Origin: Medicago truncatula | Taxonomy: Eukaryota > Streptophyta > Magnoliopsida > Fabales > Fabaceae | Length of the DNA stretch: 64,000 nt | Assembly: GCF_003473485.1 (NCBI RefSeq) | Contig: NC_053047.1 | Location: forward strand, 33,652,972-33,716,971 | Direction: 5' to 3' | Shown here: piece by piece, positions 10,768-22,128 of the stretch | Numbering within the stretch: position 1 is the first letter of the stretch | Layout: each line of letters opens with the position of its first letter | Program-made: the position numbers and the translations under genes | Notes under the pieces: generated by a model | The model's input: the letters and a program-made list of their open reading frames with translations, nothing else | Database searches by the model: none | What the model was told of the DNA's origin: nothing

Positions 10768-13700
10768 ATGGCTATGCAATCACCTTCCCGAGTGTTCCTC
10801 AGTTTCAGGGGCAGTGACACTCGCAACAAATTTACCGGTAATCTCTATAAGGCTCTTGTTGACAAGGGAATTCGTACTTTCATTGATGATAATGATCTTG
10901 AAAGAGGAGATGAAATCACACCATCACTTGTCAAGGCCATTGAAGAATCTAGGATTTTTATTCCCATATTTTCTGCCAACTATGCATCTTCTTCATTTTG
11001 TTTGGACGAACTTGTCCACATCATTCACTGCTACAAGACAAAGAGTTGCTTAGTATTTCCCGTTTTCTATGATGTGGAACCTACTCACATACGAAATCAG
11101 AGTGGGATTTATGGTGAGCATCTTACTAAGCATGAAGAGAGGTTTCAAAATAACGAGAAAAACATGGAGCGATTGCGTCAATGGAAGATAGCTCTTATCC
11201 AAGCTGCTAACTTGTCCGGCTATCATTATAGTCCTCATGGGTACCCCACTTTACTTAAAACTTGTTTTTCCTTTCTATATTTTATTTCATTAATTTTTAT
11301 GCCTAAATAATCTACTCTCAAAGCTTAAATAGGAACACATTTTCTATTAATGTTTTTAAAACAAGTGTAAGTTATTTATATGTCAAAAAAGTTAGAATTG
11401 CATAATATATTCTCAATACATGGATGTGATTTTGATTTTAGTGTATTTTCTAATTTATCTTATTGGACATGAATAGATATGAATACAAGTTTATTGAGAA
11501 GATAGTCGAAGACATCTCCAACAATATCAATCATGTTTTTTTAAATGTAGCCAAATACCCTGTTGGATTACAGTCCCGAATAGAAGAAGTGAAATTGCTT
11601 CTTGACATGGGCTCTGAGGATGAGGTCCGCATGGTAGGACTTTTTGGTACTGGAGGCATGGGTAAATCAACACTTGCAAAAGCAGTTTATAATTTTGTTG
11701 CTGATCAATTTGAAGGTGTATGTTTTCTTCATAATGTCAGAGAGAATTCAAGTCATAATAACCTGAAACATCTCCAGGAAGATCTCCTTTTAAGAACAGT
11801 TAAATTGAACCATAAGTTAGGAGATGTTAGTGAGGGAATTTCAATCATTAAGGAAAGACTATCTAGAAAGAAGATTCTTTTGATTCTTGATGATGTTGAC
11901 AAACTGGAGCAGCTAGAGGCTTTGGCTGGAGGACTTGATTGGTTCGGTCATGGAAGCAGGGTCATCATTACCACTCGTGATAAACACTTACTAGCCTGTC
12001 ATGGGATTACAAGTACACATGCAGTAGAAGAATTGAATGAGACAGAAGCTCTTGAATTGTTGAGGCGAATGGCTTTTAAAAATGACAAAGTTCCTTCAAG
12101 TTATGAAGAAATTTTAAACCGTGTAGTTACTTATGCATCTGGCCTGCCCTTAGCAATAGTAACAATAGGGGGCAATTTGTTTGGAAGGAAGGTAGAAGAT
12201 TGGGAGCGTACATTAGACGAGTATGAAAATATTCCCGATAAAGATATCCAAAGGATACTTCAAGTAAGCTATGATGCTTTGAAGGAAAAGGATCAGAGTG
12301 TCTTTCTAGACATTGCTTGTTGCTTCAAAGGGTGTGAATGGACAAAGGTTAAAAAAATACTTCATGCTCATTATGGCCATTGCATAGAACATCATGTTGG
12401 AGTGTTGGCTGAAAAATCTCTCATAGGCCATTGGGAATATGACACTTATGTGACCTTACATGACTTGATAGAGGACATGGGTAAAGAAATCGTCCGACAA
12501 GAATCTCCCAACAAGCCTGGAGAACGCAGTAGGTTGTGGTTTCCCGATGATATAGTTAACGTTTTAAGAGATAATACAGTAAGGAAAACTAATATTTATG
12601 AACAATTTGTTGTTTTAGCTTTAGCCATGACTTTGATCATCCTGCCACCTCATACTTGTGTTTTTTATTCACTTAATTACATGTATATTACTCTATATAA
12701 TATTTGTATTATGATTTATTCTTTTTTTATTTTGTTAAAAGGGAACTGGGAATATTGAAATGATATATTTAGAATTTGACTCAACGGCAAGAGAAACAGA
12801 GTGGGATGGAATGGCTTGCAAGAAGATGACAAATCTCAAAACACTTATCATTGAATATGCTAACTTTTCAAGGGGTCCTGGGTATCTTCCAAGTAGTTTG
12901 AGATATTGGAAATGGATATTCTGTCCTTTGAAGTCTCTATCTTGTATTTCGAGCAAGGCAAGTGAAATAAGTTCATTTTTCAATTGTGTATATTGATAAT
13001 TCTCTATTAGATTATAATTTTAATTTCAGCTTATTTATTTGTTTTTTATGCAGGAGTTCAACTATATGAAAGTCTTGACATTGAACTATTCTCGATATTT
13101 AACCCATATACCCGATGTCTCAGGTCTTCCAAATCTAGAAAAGTGCTCCTTTCAAAACTGTGAAAGTTTAATTAGAATTCACAGTTCGATTGGACACCTA
13201 AATAAACTTGAAATCTTAAATGCATCTGGTTGCAGCAAGCTTGAGCATTTTCCACCCTTACAGCTGCTCTCTCTTAAGAAATTCAAAATCTCTCATTGTG
13301 AGAGTCTCAAGAAAATTACAATTCACAACTCGATTGGACACCTAAATAAACTTGAAATCTTAAATACATCTAATTGCCTCAAACTTGAGCATTTCCCACC
13401 CTTACAGCTGCCCTCTCTTAAGAAATTTGAAATCTCTGGTTGTGAGAGTCTCAAGAATTTTCCAGAATTATTATGTAAGATGACAAATATAAAAGATATT
13501 GAGATATATGATACTTCCATAGAAGAATTGCGATATTCATTTCAAAATTTCAGTGAACTTCAACGGTTAACAATATCTGGAGGGGGAAAGCTCAGGTTCC
13601 CAAAATATAATGATACAATGAATTCAATAGTGTTTTCAAATGTGGAACATGTTGACCTCAGAGACAACAACCTCTCGGATGAATGTCTCCCAATACTTCT

Positions 13701-14544
13701 CAAGTGGTTTGTTAATGTGACATTTCTAGACTTATCGGAGAACTATTTCACAATTCTTCCCGAGTGCCTTGGTGAATGTCACCGTCTTAAGCATCTTTAT
13801 TTGAAGTTTTGCGAGGCTCTTGAGGAAATTAGAGGGATTCCACCAAATCTTGAAAGGCTTTGTGCAGACGAGTGTTATTCATTGAGTTCCTCAAGTATAA
13901 GAATGTTAATGAGTCAGGTTTGTTGTTTTTTTATTGCACTAGTATTTGACATATAGTATTTCAGTTCATAGTGTAATTATTATTCTTTTTATATAAACTA
14001 ACAGAAACTGCATGAGTCTGCTGGATGCACCCATTTTCGATTCCCAAACAAAACGAGAAGGATTCCTGATTGGTTTGAGCACCAAAGCAGGGGAGGCAAA
14101 ATTGCTTTCTGGTATCATAAAAAACTCCCTTCTATTAGTTTTACTTTTATTATTATTTATGAGCACTACACAACAGTCAAATTATTTGTGAATGGATATG
14201 AAAAAGAGATAAGTTTCGACGAATTCACTGGGGAATTCGGTAAGCTAGTGGATGATGAAACTGTGTTGGATAACTATACAACTTTGTTGCATATAAAATT
14301 GGAAGAAGGTAATGAACTCGGTGAAAGACTTTTGAAAAAGGAATGGATCCATGTGGAGTTTAAGTTGAAGGATCACGAGAATAGTGTTTATGCACAAATG
14401 GGAATCCACGTGTGGGGAATTGATCCTTCATTATCACAATTTATGCAAGAGGGAATTGATCCTTCAATATTATATCCTCAAAAAAAGCAAAGATTGGTGG
14501 AAGTGGGAGTTTCAGAGAAAGGGGAGGAGGAGGAGGAGGGATGA
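10768..14544 (+). CDS. TIR-NBS-LRR (TNL) disease resistance protein, five exons
   Basis: Intracellular immune receptor of the TNL class; 1064 aa by my model. Exons: 10768-11240, 11477-12578, 12742-12957, 13054-13917, 14005-14544, all joining in frame. The TIR domain (residues ~9-145) starts RVFLSFRGSDTR and keeps the glutamate of CLDEL, the likely NADase catalytic residue. The NB-ARC has P-loop GTGGMGKST (~215-223), kinase-2 LLILDDVDK, RNBS-B GSRVIITTRD and GLPLA. The MHD position (~485) reads LHD. Irregular LRRs fill exon 4, including a duplicated pair. Exon 5 encodes a post-LRR C-JID-like domain with an acidic tail. Introns 1, 2 and 4 are GT-AG; intron 3 uses a GC donor (12958). The ATG precedes MAMQSPSRVFLSF, as in related TNLs. 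The intact frame suggests a functional gene. The ligand and the helper pathway (EDS1 in known TNLs) cannot be read here. Confidence 0.93.
12958..13053 (+). promoter_or_regulatory. GC-AG intron 3 of the TNL gene
   Basis: The exon ends AAG and the intron begins GCAAGT, which fits the AG|GCAAGT consensus of GC-AG introns. It ends TTTTTTATGCAG before GAGTTCAAC. Only this junction keeps phase (SSK then EFNYMK). The nearby GT (12962) would run into a stop just after the join. Confidence 0.8.
13177..13464 (+). repeat. 144-bp in-frame tandem duplication of two LRRs
   Basis: 13177-13320 and 13321-13464 are near-identical. Each encodes 48 residues, including SIGHLNKLEILN, KLEHFPPLQL and CESLK. The copies differ mainly at predicted solvent-exposed positions. 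Confidence 0.9.
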
Positions 14545-15945
14545 GATTGAAATATTAAGCAGTGCGCAAGATGAAAGAAAGATGTTGGGTACATTCCTTA
14601 GTCTAGGTCCATCATAAAGTTAACCGTCTTCTTGTTATTCTCTCAATCTCAACATTGCAGGTTTGTGCTTTGTTGTATATACTTTGTATAAATGTTGATT
14701 AATTTCTGTATATAGTCAGTTACAAATTCATTACTGTACGTTTGGAGACATGCATTAGATTATAGAATGAATACCATTTTAGAAGTACATGTAAATTCAT
14801 GGAGGCCAACCTCGGATAATGTATTTGAATGTTTTATGTAGTCAATTTATCTGTAAGGGTTATGAAAAAGTAGTTTTTATATGGTGTTTTAGTTACCTAT
14901 GAAAATTCAATATTTGCATTGTATGTAATTTTTATAATCTATTCTGGTTTTTATCAAAGTCAAATGAATTCACAAAAGCTTTCCTCAATTTTTTCGCTAG
15001 ATCAGGTCTGAGCTTCAATATGCAATCCATCTGGAATTTGGTAGAGTCCTATTTGGTACTGATGCTTGGATCGATGTCCCTCTCTACTACAGAACATAGA
15101 CCAAGGGCCTTAACTGGCAATTAGTTACACACATTCATGGAAACAAGGGTTGAAGCATTCGCTCGCAAGCAACTCAGGTAATAGAATTTAATTTTTAATT
15201 AAATGGGTTTGCCATGTCCATTCATCAAAATTCAATTGCATAAAGATATAAGCAAATATATTCAATTGCATAATTCTTTTACAAGTTCTGACATATGCAG
15301 TGGGGTCACTATCACCGTAGTTTTTGGTTGAAGTCATATGTTGTTTACTTGTTGGTTTTTCAAGTTCTGACATGATATTATTTTTCTTCCCATTTCCAAC
15401 TGATCAACTACTTTACGTGCTTCAATTTTTTTCAATCACTGCTAAATTTTAGTGGAGAAGAAACAAATGAATCTAAAAAATTTACGATCAACCAAATTCT
15501 ATTTGGAGGTGAATGTTTTTTCATAATCTAACTTTGTAAATGAATTTTAAGTGATTTGAAAACATGGAATAAGGTCTTCAATAAATGAATATGTATCAGG
15601 TGCTTTTGGTTCAGTTTTAGACTTTTAGATGGTAGGGATCGTTCTTTTAAAGAAATATCCTTGGATACCTCCAAAGCAGTTTTCCTGGTTTTGTCGATCT
15701 GTCTTAAGTATATATGCAAGTATCTGAATAGTGGATGTTACAAAAAATTATGTTTTGTGGGAGCACCGCTCTCTGCGGTTTTTGTTTTTAACCAAATTGT
15801 TTCTAGTCTCCTTTATAGTAACTCTCCTATTTCACACTTTTCAAAGGTCTTATAAAACATATTGAGAGGGAATTTTTTTTTTAGCATGATCAGTGAAAGA
15901 CATAAAATGCCCTTTGACTTTGAGGTGCCTACTGATAGTTGAATA
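14545..15945. other. TNL 3' flank and intergenic sequence
   Basis: CATTGCAGGTTTGTGC at about 14652 could be a 3'-UTR splice acceptor of the TNL gene. The segment 14990-15185 has a short frame containing IHLEFGRVLFGTDAWIDVPL, faintly like the region before a LINE zf-RVT domain; I could not confirm it. Nothing else recognisable. Confidence 0.35.
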
Positions 15946-16300
15946 ATGGCTGCAGATGTGAAGAATCACAACAGCAGCGTGGGTGATTACTTCGATCTTA
16001 TGTTGCAGTTGGAAAAGAAATTGGATCTGTTGATGAATGCATGATTTGGTGAAAATGCAAAGTTGATGTCTCCGTCCTGCTGCCACTTTCCTGCTATCAT
16101 TAAAAGCGAAAGCAAAGTCCCAGGGGCTGTTATGGTGGCTGTTACGAAGGCTGTGATAGGAATTTGCCAACAAATCTTCTGGTCTGTTTTGTACTTTTTT
16201 TTTTGTTCCTTATCTAAGTTTCTATGGTCGGTCTTTTCGACTATAATGGAATAATACATGTTTGTTTAAAGAGGGTGCTACTGCAATGTAGTTATTGCTT
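15946..16300 (+). other. Unassigned short open frame and flank
   Basis: An ATG at 15946 opens 32 codons (MAADVKNHNSSVGDYFDLML and onward, ending KLDLLMNA) before TGA near 16042. The composition is protein-like and acidic/amphipathic at the end, but I do not recognise it. It could be a lone exon of a lost gene. Confidence 0.2.
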
Positions 16301-16305
16301 CTAGC

Positions 16306-16575
16306 ATGGCATTTACTAGGCTGATTTGGTCTTTTCGAACTCATCCAAGGACTGCAGGATTTGGAGGACTTGATCGGAATTATGACAAAGCTTTTCAATT
16401 TGGATTTTATGGAAGTATAGGCTGGTCAAATATCCTTCATGCAGAGATTCAGGCTCTCCTTGTTGGTCACTTGATCGGAATGTTGTTTCTTGAAATGATT
16501 AAAGTTTGTACCAAAAGACTATCGGTTTGCAACATGTGCTCTCTATGGCAAAATTATCCTAGAAGATCAAAATGA
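16306..16575 (+). pseudogene. RNase H-like fragment of a non-LTR retroelement
   Basis: The open frame contains AGFGGLDRNYDKAFQFGFYG, then SIGWSNILHAEIQALLVG. These are the 'GG.GG.+R...G....GF' and 'AE..AL..G' motifs of the plant RVT_3 RNase H-like domain. The catalytic neighbourhood after ALLVG is lost, and the downstream part (KVCTKRLSV) no longer resembles the family. No RT is attached, so it is a dead remnant. Confidence 0.65.
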
Positions 16576-16851
16576 TTAAATAAGAAGCTCACATTTACTA
16601 GAAAATATCTTTACAAACATATCCAAAATGTGCATGCTTATTACACAGTTCCAAGAGTAGTAACAAAACACTGTACATTCGGTAAAGATAAAATATCATT
16701 CATTGATATATAAACCAGATAAGTTTGCAAATAAAGAGATTAAAAAATCAATATTGAATTATGATATGAACAATTGATAAGCCACTTTGTATATAAGGTA
16801 ATATTCAAAAAACGAAATTCATATACCTCTTGGTGAAGACAAGAAAAACAA
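16576..16851. other. Intergenic
   Basis: AT-rich sequence between the RNase H remnant and the 3' end of the F-box pseudogene. Probably includes the latter's 3' UTR; no signal recognised. Confidence 0.4.
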
Positions 16852-18105
16852 CTAGTTACTGATTCCTCCAAGTAGAAGAAAGACTTCCTTGTATATTGTT
16901 ATCTGAGTACAACCCTCTTCTTTGCAACCAAGCATCTCAATCAATTGGGTGCTCAAATCAAGCCAAACTAATTCCTTATCTTTTCTTTTGAAAAATATTT
17001 CCCCCGTCACCCCAACTCTAATTGGGCGCTCAACACAAAGCAATGGTTCAAATGTAAAGAGTTCGGACCACGATTCCTTCATACCAATTGATACGTGAAA
17101 AGTAGTCATCTTTTCATGATATGAGATCAAAGCAACATACCCATTTAACACCACCAAGTTTACCTACTTTAATTTAACACCAGAACAATCATATATGTTT
17201 GAGGGTATAGGTGTTACAAAAAACACCTCACTGCTTAAGTGAAAAGATACCAAACATGGTCATCTTTGGTAAACAACCAATGACACACTCCATCCATGTA
17301 GACTCGGGTGCCCTCAGTACAACTCCCAAGAAGACGGCATCTCAATATCAAGTTTTCTCCATGAGTTACTTCTTAGGCTATATATCTCCCAAGCATTAAT
17401 TTCTTCCAACCAGCCTAAAGTTGTAATTTCTTCAAGGTCATCAGAGTATTGAAATGATGGTTGTATCAAAACTTGTACATCCCGAATGACCTTATAATCA
17501 CTTATAACATGGTCATAACCAAATCCATGAAGACAAGAATAAAACCAAACTTCAACTAAAGCCTTAGCTTCATCTGTGATAGCTGACTCAATCTCACCGG
17601 GAGGAAGGAGATTAAATGTTTCCGTAGCTGGGTTCCACAGTGTAATTTTTTCATAATCGCCTTCTTGATATTCATGAAGACAAAAAGTACCATTAATACT
17701 ACCAAAACCAAACACATGAATACTATCATTTTCAAGAAAAGGATTTGTGAATTCCAGTTTGATTTTATTCTTGAACCTCTCACCAGAAAAAGAATACAAA
17801 GCTTCTTTATTGTGTTCAATAACCTTTAGGAGGAGAGATGCACCATCGTAATAAGAACAACAGTGAGAATTGGAAAAGAAATTCGTGCGGAACATGTTCT
17901 TGAAGTGATGGTTCTCAAATAAGAGGGACCATGATTTTCGAATACATTGAAATCGCTTAAAAGATTTAAGCGGCAACTTTGATAGAATTGAAACGGCTAT
18001 ATCATCTGATATATAAGTGTTCACTTTTCCATCTTCTGAACCCACATATCTCTTCTTCTCCATCGATTCAAGATGAGAAGAGCTTCGATCGTGAGTAGTG
18101 TTCAT
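16852..18105 (-). pseudogene. F-box protein (CPR1/CPR30-like, F-box plus FBA domain), frameshifted
   Basis: F-box proteins of this class are substrate receptors of SCF ubiquitin ligases. The 5' frame (18105 to 17314) has an F-box at residues ~31-75 (ISDDIAVSILSKLPLKSF) and an F-box-associated domain with LWNPATETFNLLP and GFGYDHVISDYKV. The remaining FBA part continues in other frames: a shift near 17330 puts GTRVYMDGVCHWL out of frame, a second near 17240 precedes SSEVFFVTPIPSNIYD, and an in-frame TAG lies at 17164-17166 just before VNLVVLNGYVALISY, which then runs to 16852. About 410 codons in total is the family's normal size. Two frameshifts plus one stop argue for a pseudogene. A truncated 263-residue product with an intact F-box is still possible. 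Confidence 0.85.
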
Positions 18106-19470
18106 CGCTTTGAAGAAATTTTGATGGTTTTAGGGTTTTTAGATGCAATAGTATTTTTTATACTTATACAATCTAGGGGTGGAAAAATAGTTTAGACCTG
18201 CCCGAGACCGACCCGTCCACAATAAAAAAAGGACAGGGCCAAACCGGGTTGGGTGGGTGTACAGGTTGAAGATTCAGTTTAGGATGGGTTTGTACGGTCT
18301 ATTCCGGGTGAAATAATTACTAGTGTGAGTAACCATAACCGACCCGTACATGGTGGGACAGCCAACTCACTCCTTAGAATTGTTGGGCCAACCTAGTTAA
18401 CAACACCCTTAGGCCCAAATAATTCAAGTCTTTCCCAACCCAACCAAAAAACACCATAGTTCACAACACTCTTTCAAACCGTAGAATCTTTTTCAGTTGT
18501 GCCGTTTCACCATTTCTCTGGTTTGTCCTCCACCAGCCTCTGTCTTTCCTACTGACTAAAATGACATAACCTATAACGTCTAGCATTGTTCGACTATTTT
18601 TGTGGATAGTTCGTGAGTTTCCTTTGTTGAGGGGTTCGTAGCTCCCCATTCTCGGTTACCAACTTTCCACTTCACGACATTATTTGTTAAGAAGGTCTGG
18701 CGCCACTATAAATAGGGAGTGTGAGTTTAGTGCCTCATTGTCCAACTTGAGCTTCAACTAAGTCTGATGTCTTCGGGACACACATACTAGCTTACATAGC
18801 CTTTGCTTAACCTTCCATAATAAAACTCGTCTAATCTCTAATTGTCTATCTCCGATTTCAACTATCATAATTATTTTTAGGTGTAAACATATTACACGTG
18901 TGTATATCTTAATTGTAGTTTGATTGTTAGTTAGGAAGTGTGTGAAAAAGTTGTAGAGCTAACCACTCACTTCTCTGTGCAAATAGGATAGAAAGCTTCA
19001 TTATGTAACTAACTGGGTATTATTTTGATCATTGAATATAGAAGATTCAGAGCACAATGCTCACTTCATTCTTCTTTTTTTGTGTTTTACCTTTCACATT
19101 TCATGTCAAATCCTTGATGATTGTGTAGAACTCAATAAAACACTGTAACAAAAAATAAACCCCCCGGACTAAATTTATAATTAACAGTTTCGATTTTTTT
19201 TTTTTACATATTTGTAGCAATAGAGAATTATAATTCGTATATGTAACATGATAAAGTTTTTTCTCTCCTTTTTATCATTTCTTTTAAATTTCGAAGAGTA
19301 AATTATTTTAAATTCGTATATTTTGAAGTGTTAATATAGTTTATTTCCTCTCTCTCTCACATATATTCTCAGCAACAAAAAATATAATATTTATAAACTC
19401 ATCTCTGAATAAAATTGACCCATCCACCAGTTCCTTGTTACTCAAGCAATTGAATTTTTCTTCATCACTC
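18106..19470. other. Intergenic with repeat-like segments
   Basis: 18175-18400 is rich in GACCCG/CGGGTT words typical of a dispersed plant repeat. 18660-18890 has a TATA box (CTATAAATAG, about 18707) and a leader-like segment that could be an LTR fragment. 18900-19150 also looks like an LTR end. No boundaries could be set. Confidence 0.3.
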
Positions 19471-19476
19471 CTTTCC

Positions 19477-19485
19477 AAAAGTCAA
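19477..19485 (-). promoter_or_regulatory. Conserved W-box of NHL gene 1
   Basis: AAAAGTCAA (TTGACTTTT on the other strand) lies about 180 bases before the ATG. The paralogue has the same motif at nearly the same distance (22959-22967), within a conserved upstream block that also shares ATTGCAACG(A/T)(A/T)ATCACCTAGAAAA. Confidence 0.6.
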
Positions 19486-19663
19486 TGATCTATGTTCTTT
19501 CCATACTCTGTAGTATATTGCAACGAAATCACCTAGAAAAGCAAAAGCAACACACCATACCCAAAAATCTACCAATTTCCACCCTTTAAAAACTCACACA
19601 AACACATATTCACCAACCACCAAAAACCCATCATCATCACAAAAATATTCAAATCTCATCAAA

Positions 19664-20320
19664 ATGTGTTGCAGACCTCGTTGGTTTTGGTGCTTCTATT
19701 GCACAATCTATGTCGTTATATTCTTTTTCATGATTACCGCGGTCATCTTCTGGATAGTAATCTCCCCCTCAAGCGTGAAATTCCACATAACCGATGCTAC
19801 TCTCACAGAGTTCAACATCACAAACAACAACACCTTGTACTACAATTTGAAAGTCAATGTCACAGTACGAAACCCCAACAACAACATCATTGTTTATTAC
19901 CGAAGAATCACTGCGATTGCTTGGTACAAAGACAATGGTTTTAGTTATGTGAGTTTGACACCGTTCGATCAAGGACACAAGAATACAACTTTTCTTGGAC
20001 CGATTGAGTTTAAAGGAAATACTAAGATCAAACTTGGACGTCAACAACTTGACGAGTATTTTGAAGAGAGGCGTCTTGGGATTCACAATGATTTGGCTGT
20101 TGATTTTGATGTCCGAATTAGAGCTAAGTTTGGAAGCTTTTACAAGAGTGGTCGGTTTAATCCGCCAGTTGTGCAGTGTCGTCGTTTGAGTGTTCCTTTG
20201 GTTTCTTCTTCTAATGGTAATTCATCATCGTCACCATCATCATCAACATTTTCCTTTAGTGATAGAAGATGTAGCAGTGGTTCTTTCTTTACAGATCGTG
20301 ATGCCGATGCAGGAGCTTGA
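19664..20320 (+). CDS. NDR1/HIN1-like (NHL, LEA_2) membrane protein, copy 1
   Basis: 218 aa, single exon, starting MCCRPRWFWC. A short Cys/Trp-rich cytosolic N-terminus precedes one hydrophobic segment (~residues 7-34). The LEA_2 domain follows (~55-175) with VKFHITDATLTEFN, the NHL-typical VRNPNNN and YYRR words, and a Ser-rich C-terminus. NHL proteins are plasma-membrane proteins linked to defence and stress; NDR1 is the best-known member. A TTTAAAA box lies at 19585 and a W-box further up. The gene forms a convergent pair with its inverted paralogue at 22129-22773; the two share promoter, coding region and 3' flank. The frame is intact and the start matches the paralogue. The specific role is inferred from family only. 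Confidence 0.92.
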   Translation: MCCRPRWFWCFYCTIYVVIFFFMITAVIFWIVISPSSVKFHITDATLTEFNITNNNTLYYNLKVNVTVRNPNNNIIVYYRRITAIAWYKDNGFSYVSLTPFDQGHKNTTFLGPIEFKGNTKIKLGRQQLDEYFEERRLGIHNDLAVDFDVRIRAKFGSFYKSGRFNPPVVQCRRLSVPLVSSSNGNSSSSPSSSTFSFSDRRCSSGSFFTDRDADAGA

Positions 20321-20477
20321 TATGTATATAACAAAGTGAATTTGTATACCGTTTTCTTCACTCTTATTTCAGTGTAAATTTCAGTGTGTTATAGTTGTAA
20401 TTTTTTCATTTCAATTACATTCAATCTACAATGTTGTACACTTATCGCCAAACATATAGATTATGTTTGCAATCTGA

Positions 20478-20615
20478 ACATGGATTCAAGCACTGGATAC
20501 TGAATTATTGGCTTTAGAAAAGAATGGTACACGAACACCGGTTAATCTTCGTCCTAAGATCAAACTTATAGGTAGTAAATGGGTCTATGAGATCAAATAT
20601 CATTCATATGGTATT
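20478..20615 (+). pseudogene. Ty1/copia reverse transcriptase N-terminal fragment
   Basis: About 45 codons read WIQALDTELLALEKNGT and then IKLIGSKWVYEIKY, matching the start of the copia RT domain (compare SELDALKHNKTW and PIGSKWVYKIK at 1216-1320). It stops abruptly before the next RT motifs. No LTRs are attached. Confidence 0.75.
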
Positions 20616-22029
20616 ATACCAGCTTCAATAAAATCAACATGTTTATAGCTTCAATAAAAAAAATGTTACATTTTTTTTCCCTAAAAAAAATTAACATTTA
20701 TATAACAATATTTAATTCTTATTGAAGCTATAGATATGTTGATTTTTTATTTTTTTTATCTATAGACGTGTTGATTTTTCTAACTCCTCTTATCTTGTGA
20801 ATATAATGGCATCCACTTCTTTATGATGTGAATAAAACCGTAAACCCTAAACCAAAAACTTGCCACCATTCATGTCAAATATGGACAGAGCCTCATCACC
20901 CAGGACCTAAATATTGCCAACCATTTAAAAAAATTAAATATTGTCAAACATAGTATTAAACTTCTAGTTGCATAGAAATGAATCAATTATTTCGGTCTTG
21001 ACATTTCAAAAACAAACAATATGTCAATGTCAAACATTCCTCTTACTTTGAAAACTATTCATTTTGAGAGCAATGATTGGTTAATTAGTTTATATAATCC
21101 GTTTCAATATGTCAACATCACACAAACATTAGTACATTACGGCGTGTGTGTGAATTCTACAGGTCACTAAAATTGAAATTAAAACAACTCTCTCTCCCCC
21201 TCTCTCCCTACTCGTCCCTCCCTCTCTCTCACACACACCAATTATTTGTGTGAAAATGAATTTGGATCTCTTAAACAGTTCTCAAATTTAAACTAAAGAT
21301 TATTAATCAACAAAATTCGATGGATACTCATAATTTGTAACAACATAGTTACGAAAAAACCCTCCACATAAATCCTGCCAAAAAACCCTTCAAGTAAGCA
21401 AATAAAGCAAGAGCAACGAACTTTATGTTTCCGGTTCTTTGCAAATATTAGCCACAATTAAACCACGGTGTAGAATATCATTGAGAGTTTTAAATGTAAT
21501 ATAACTTGAAAAATGTCATATTTTAGGTTGAACATCTTAAATTGAATTCGAATTGGGTGTTAATTTTAGTTAGTATTTATCACTTCGTATCAGGTCGAAA
21601 GGAAAAAGCGCCTCAATCTTACATGTCATTTGTATATGATGGAATTAGACATCCAAACTCTAAACCTATTGAATAGCTACTAATACGAAAGTAACTAAGG
21701 CAAAAACCGCAACTGAAAAGGAACTAAAAAATAAAATAACTCGACAACAACAACCTTTTGTTAAACAAAACAAATGAAGTGAATAATTGGGAAATAATTC
21801 TAAGCCATCAAAATTTTGATATCATTTTTTTTACAAAATTCCAGTATGCTTTTTGAATGTTTTACAAAATTCAACCCATTAGCCATGCTTAAAATAGCAT
21901 TGCTCTAGAATTAAACACGTATGAATAATGATATATGTATTTTTATATATTCACATAACACAATCGTAACACATTGGAATTTTATTATGTGCAATATACA
22001 ACAAAGTTTTATTTTATGCAAATATCTAT
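20480..22029. other. Spacer between the convergent NHL genes
   Basis: Apart from the copia fragment, 20620-20780 contains an imperfect inverted repeat: AGCTTCAATAAAATCAACATG facing the complement around 20730-20775, which reads ATTGAAGCTATAGATATGTTG. 21186-21240 is CT-rich, then (CA)n. The rest is AT-rich with no gene seen. Confidence 0.5.
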
Positions 22030-22128
22030 TAGCGCCACAACATATATGTGATGCCGATAAATGTACAACAATGTAGATTGAATGAAATTGAAGCTAAAAT
22101 ATACAAAGTTCATTTTATTATATACATT

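Noticed and set aside
10604..11053. 149-codon frame overlapping TNL exon 1
   Set aside because: Shadow in another frame of the TIR exon; the TIR frame has clear family motifs.
12735..12983. 82-codon minus-strand frame over TNL exon 3
   Set aside because: Antisense shadow of the exon and adjoining introns.
13039..13053. Start of the exon-4 frame at TTG 13039
   Set aside because: These bases are the intron 3 acceptor region (TTTTTTATGCAG); the exon begins at 13054.
14990..15185. Possible LINE fragment (FGTDAWIDVP)
   Set aside because: Resemblance to the pre-zf-RVT region is too weak without an alignment.
19666..20361. Several extra frames over the NHL genes on both strands
   Set aside because: Overlap the NHL coding frame and have no family resemblance.
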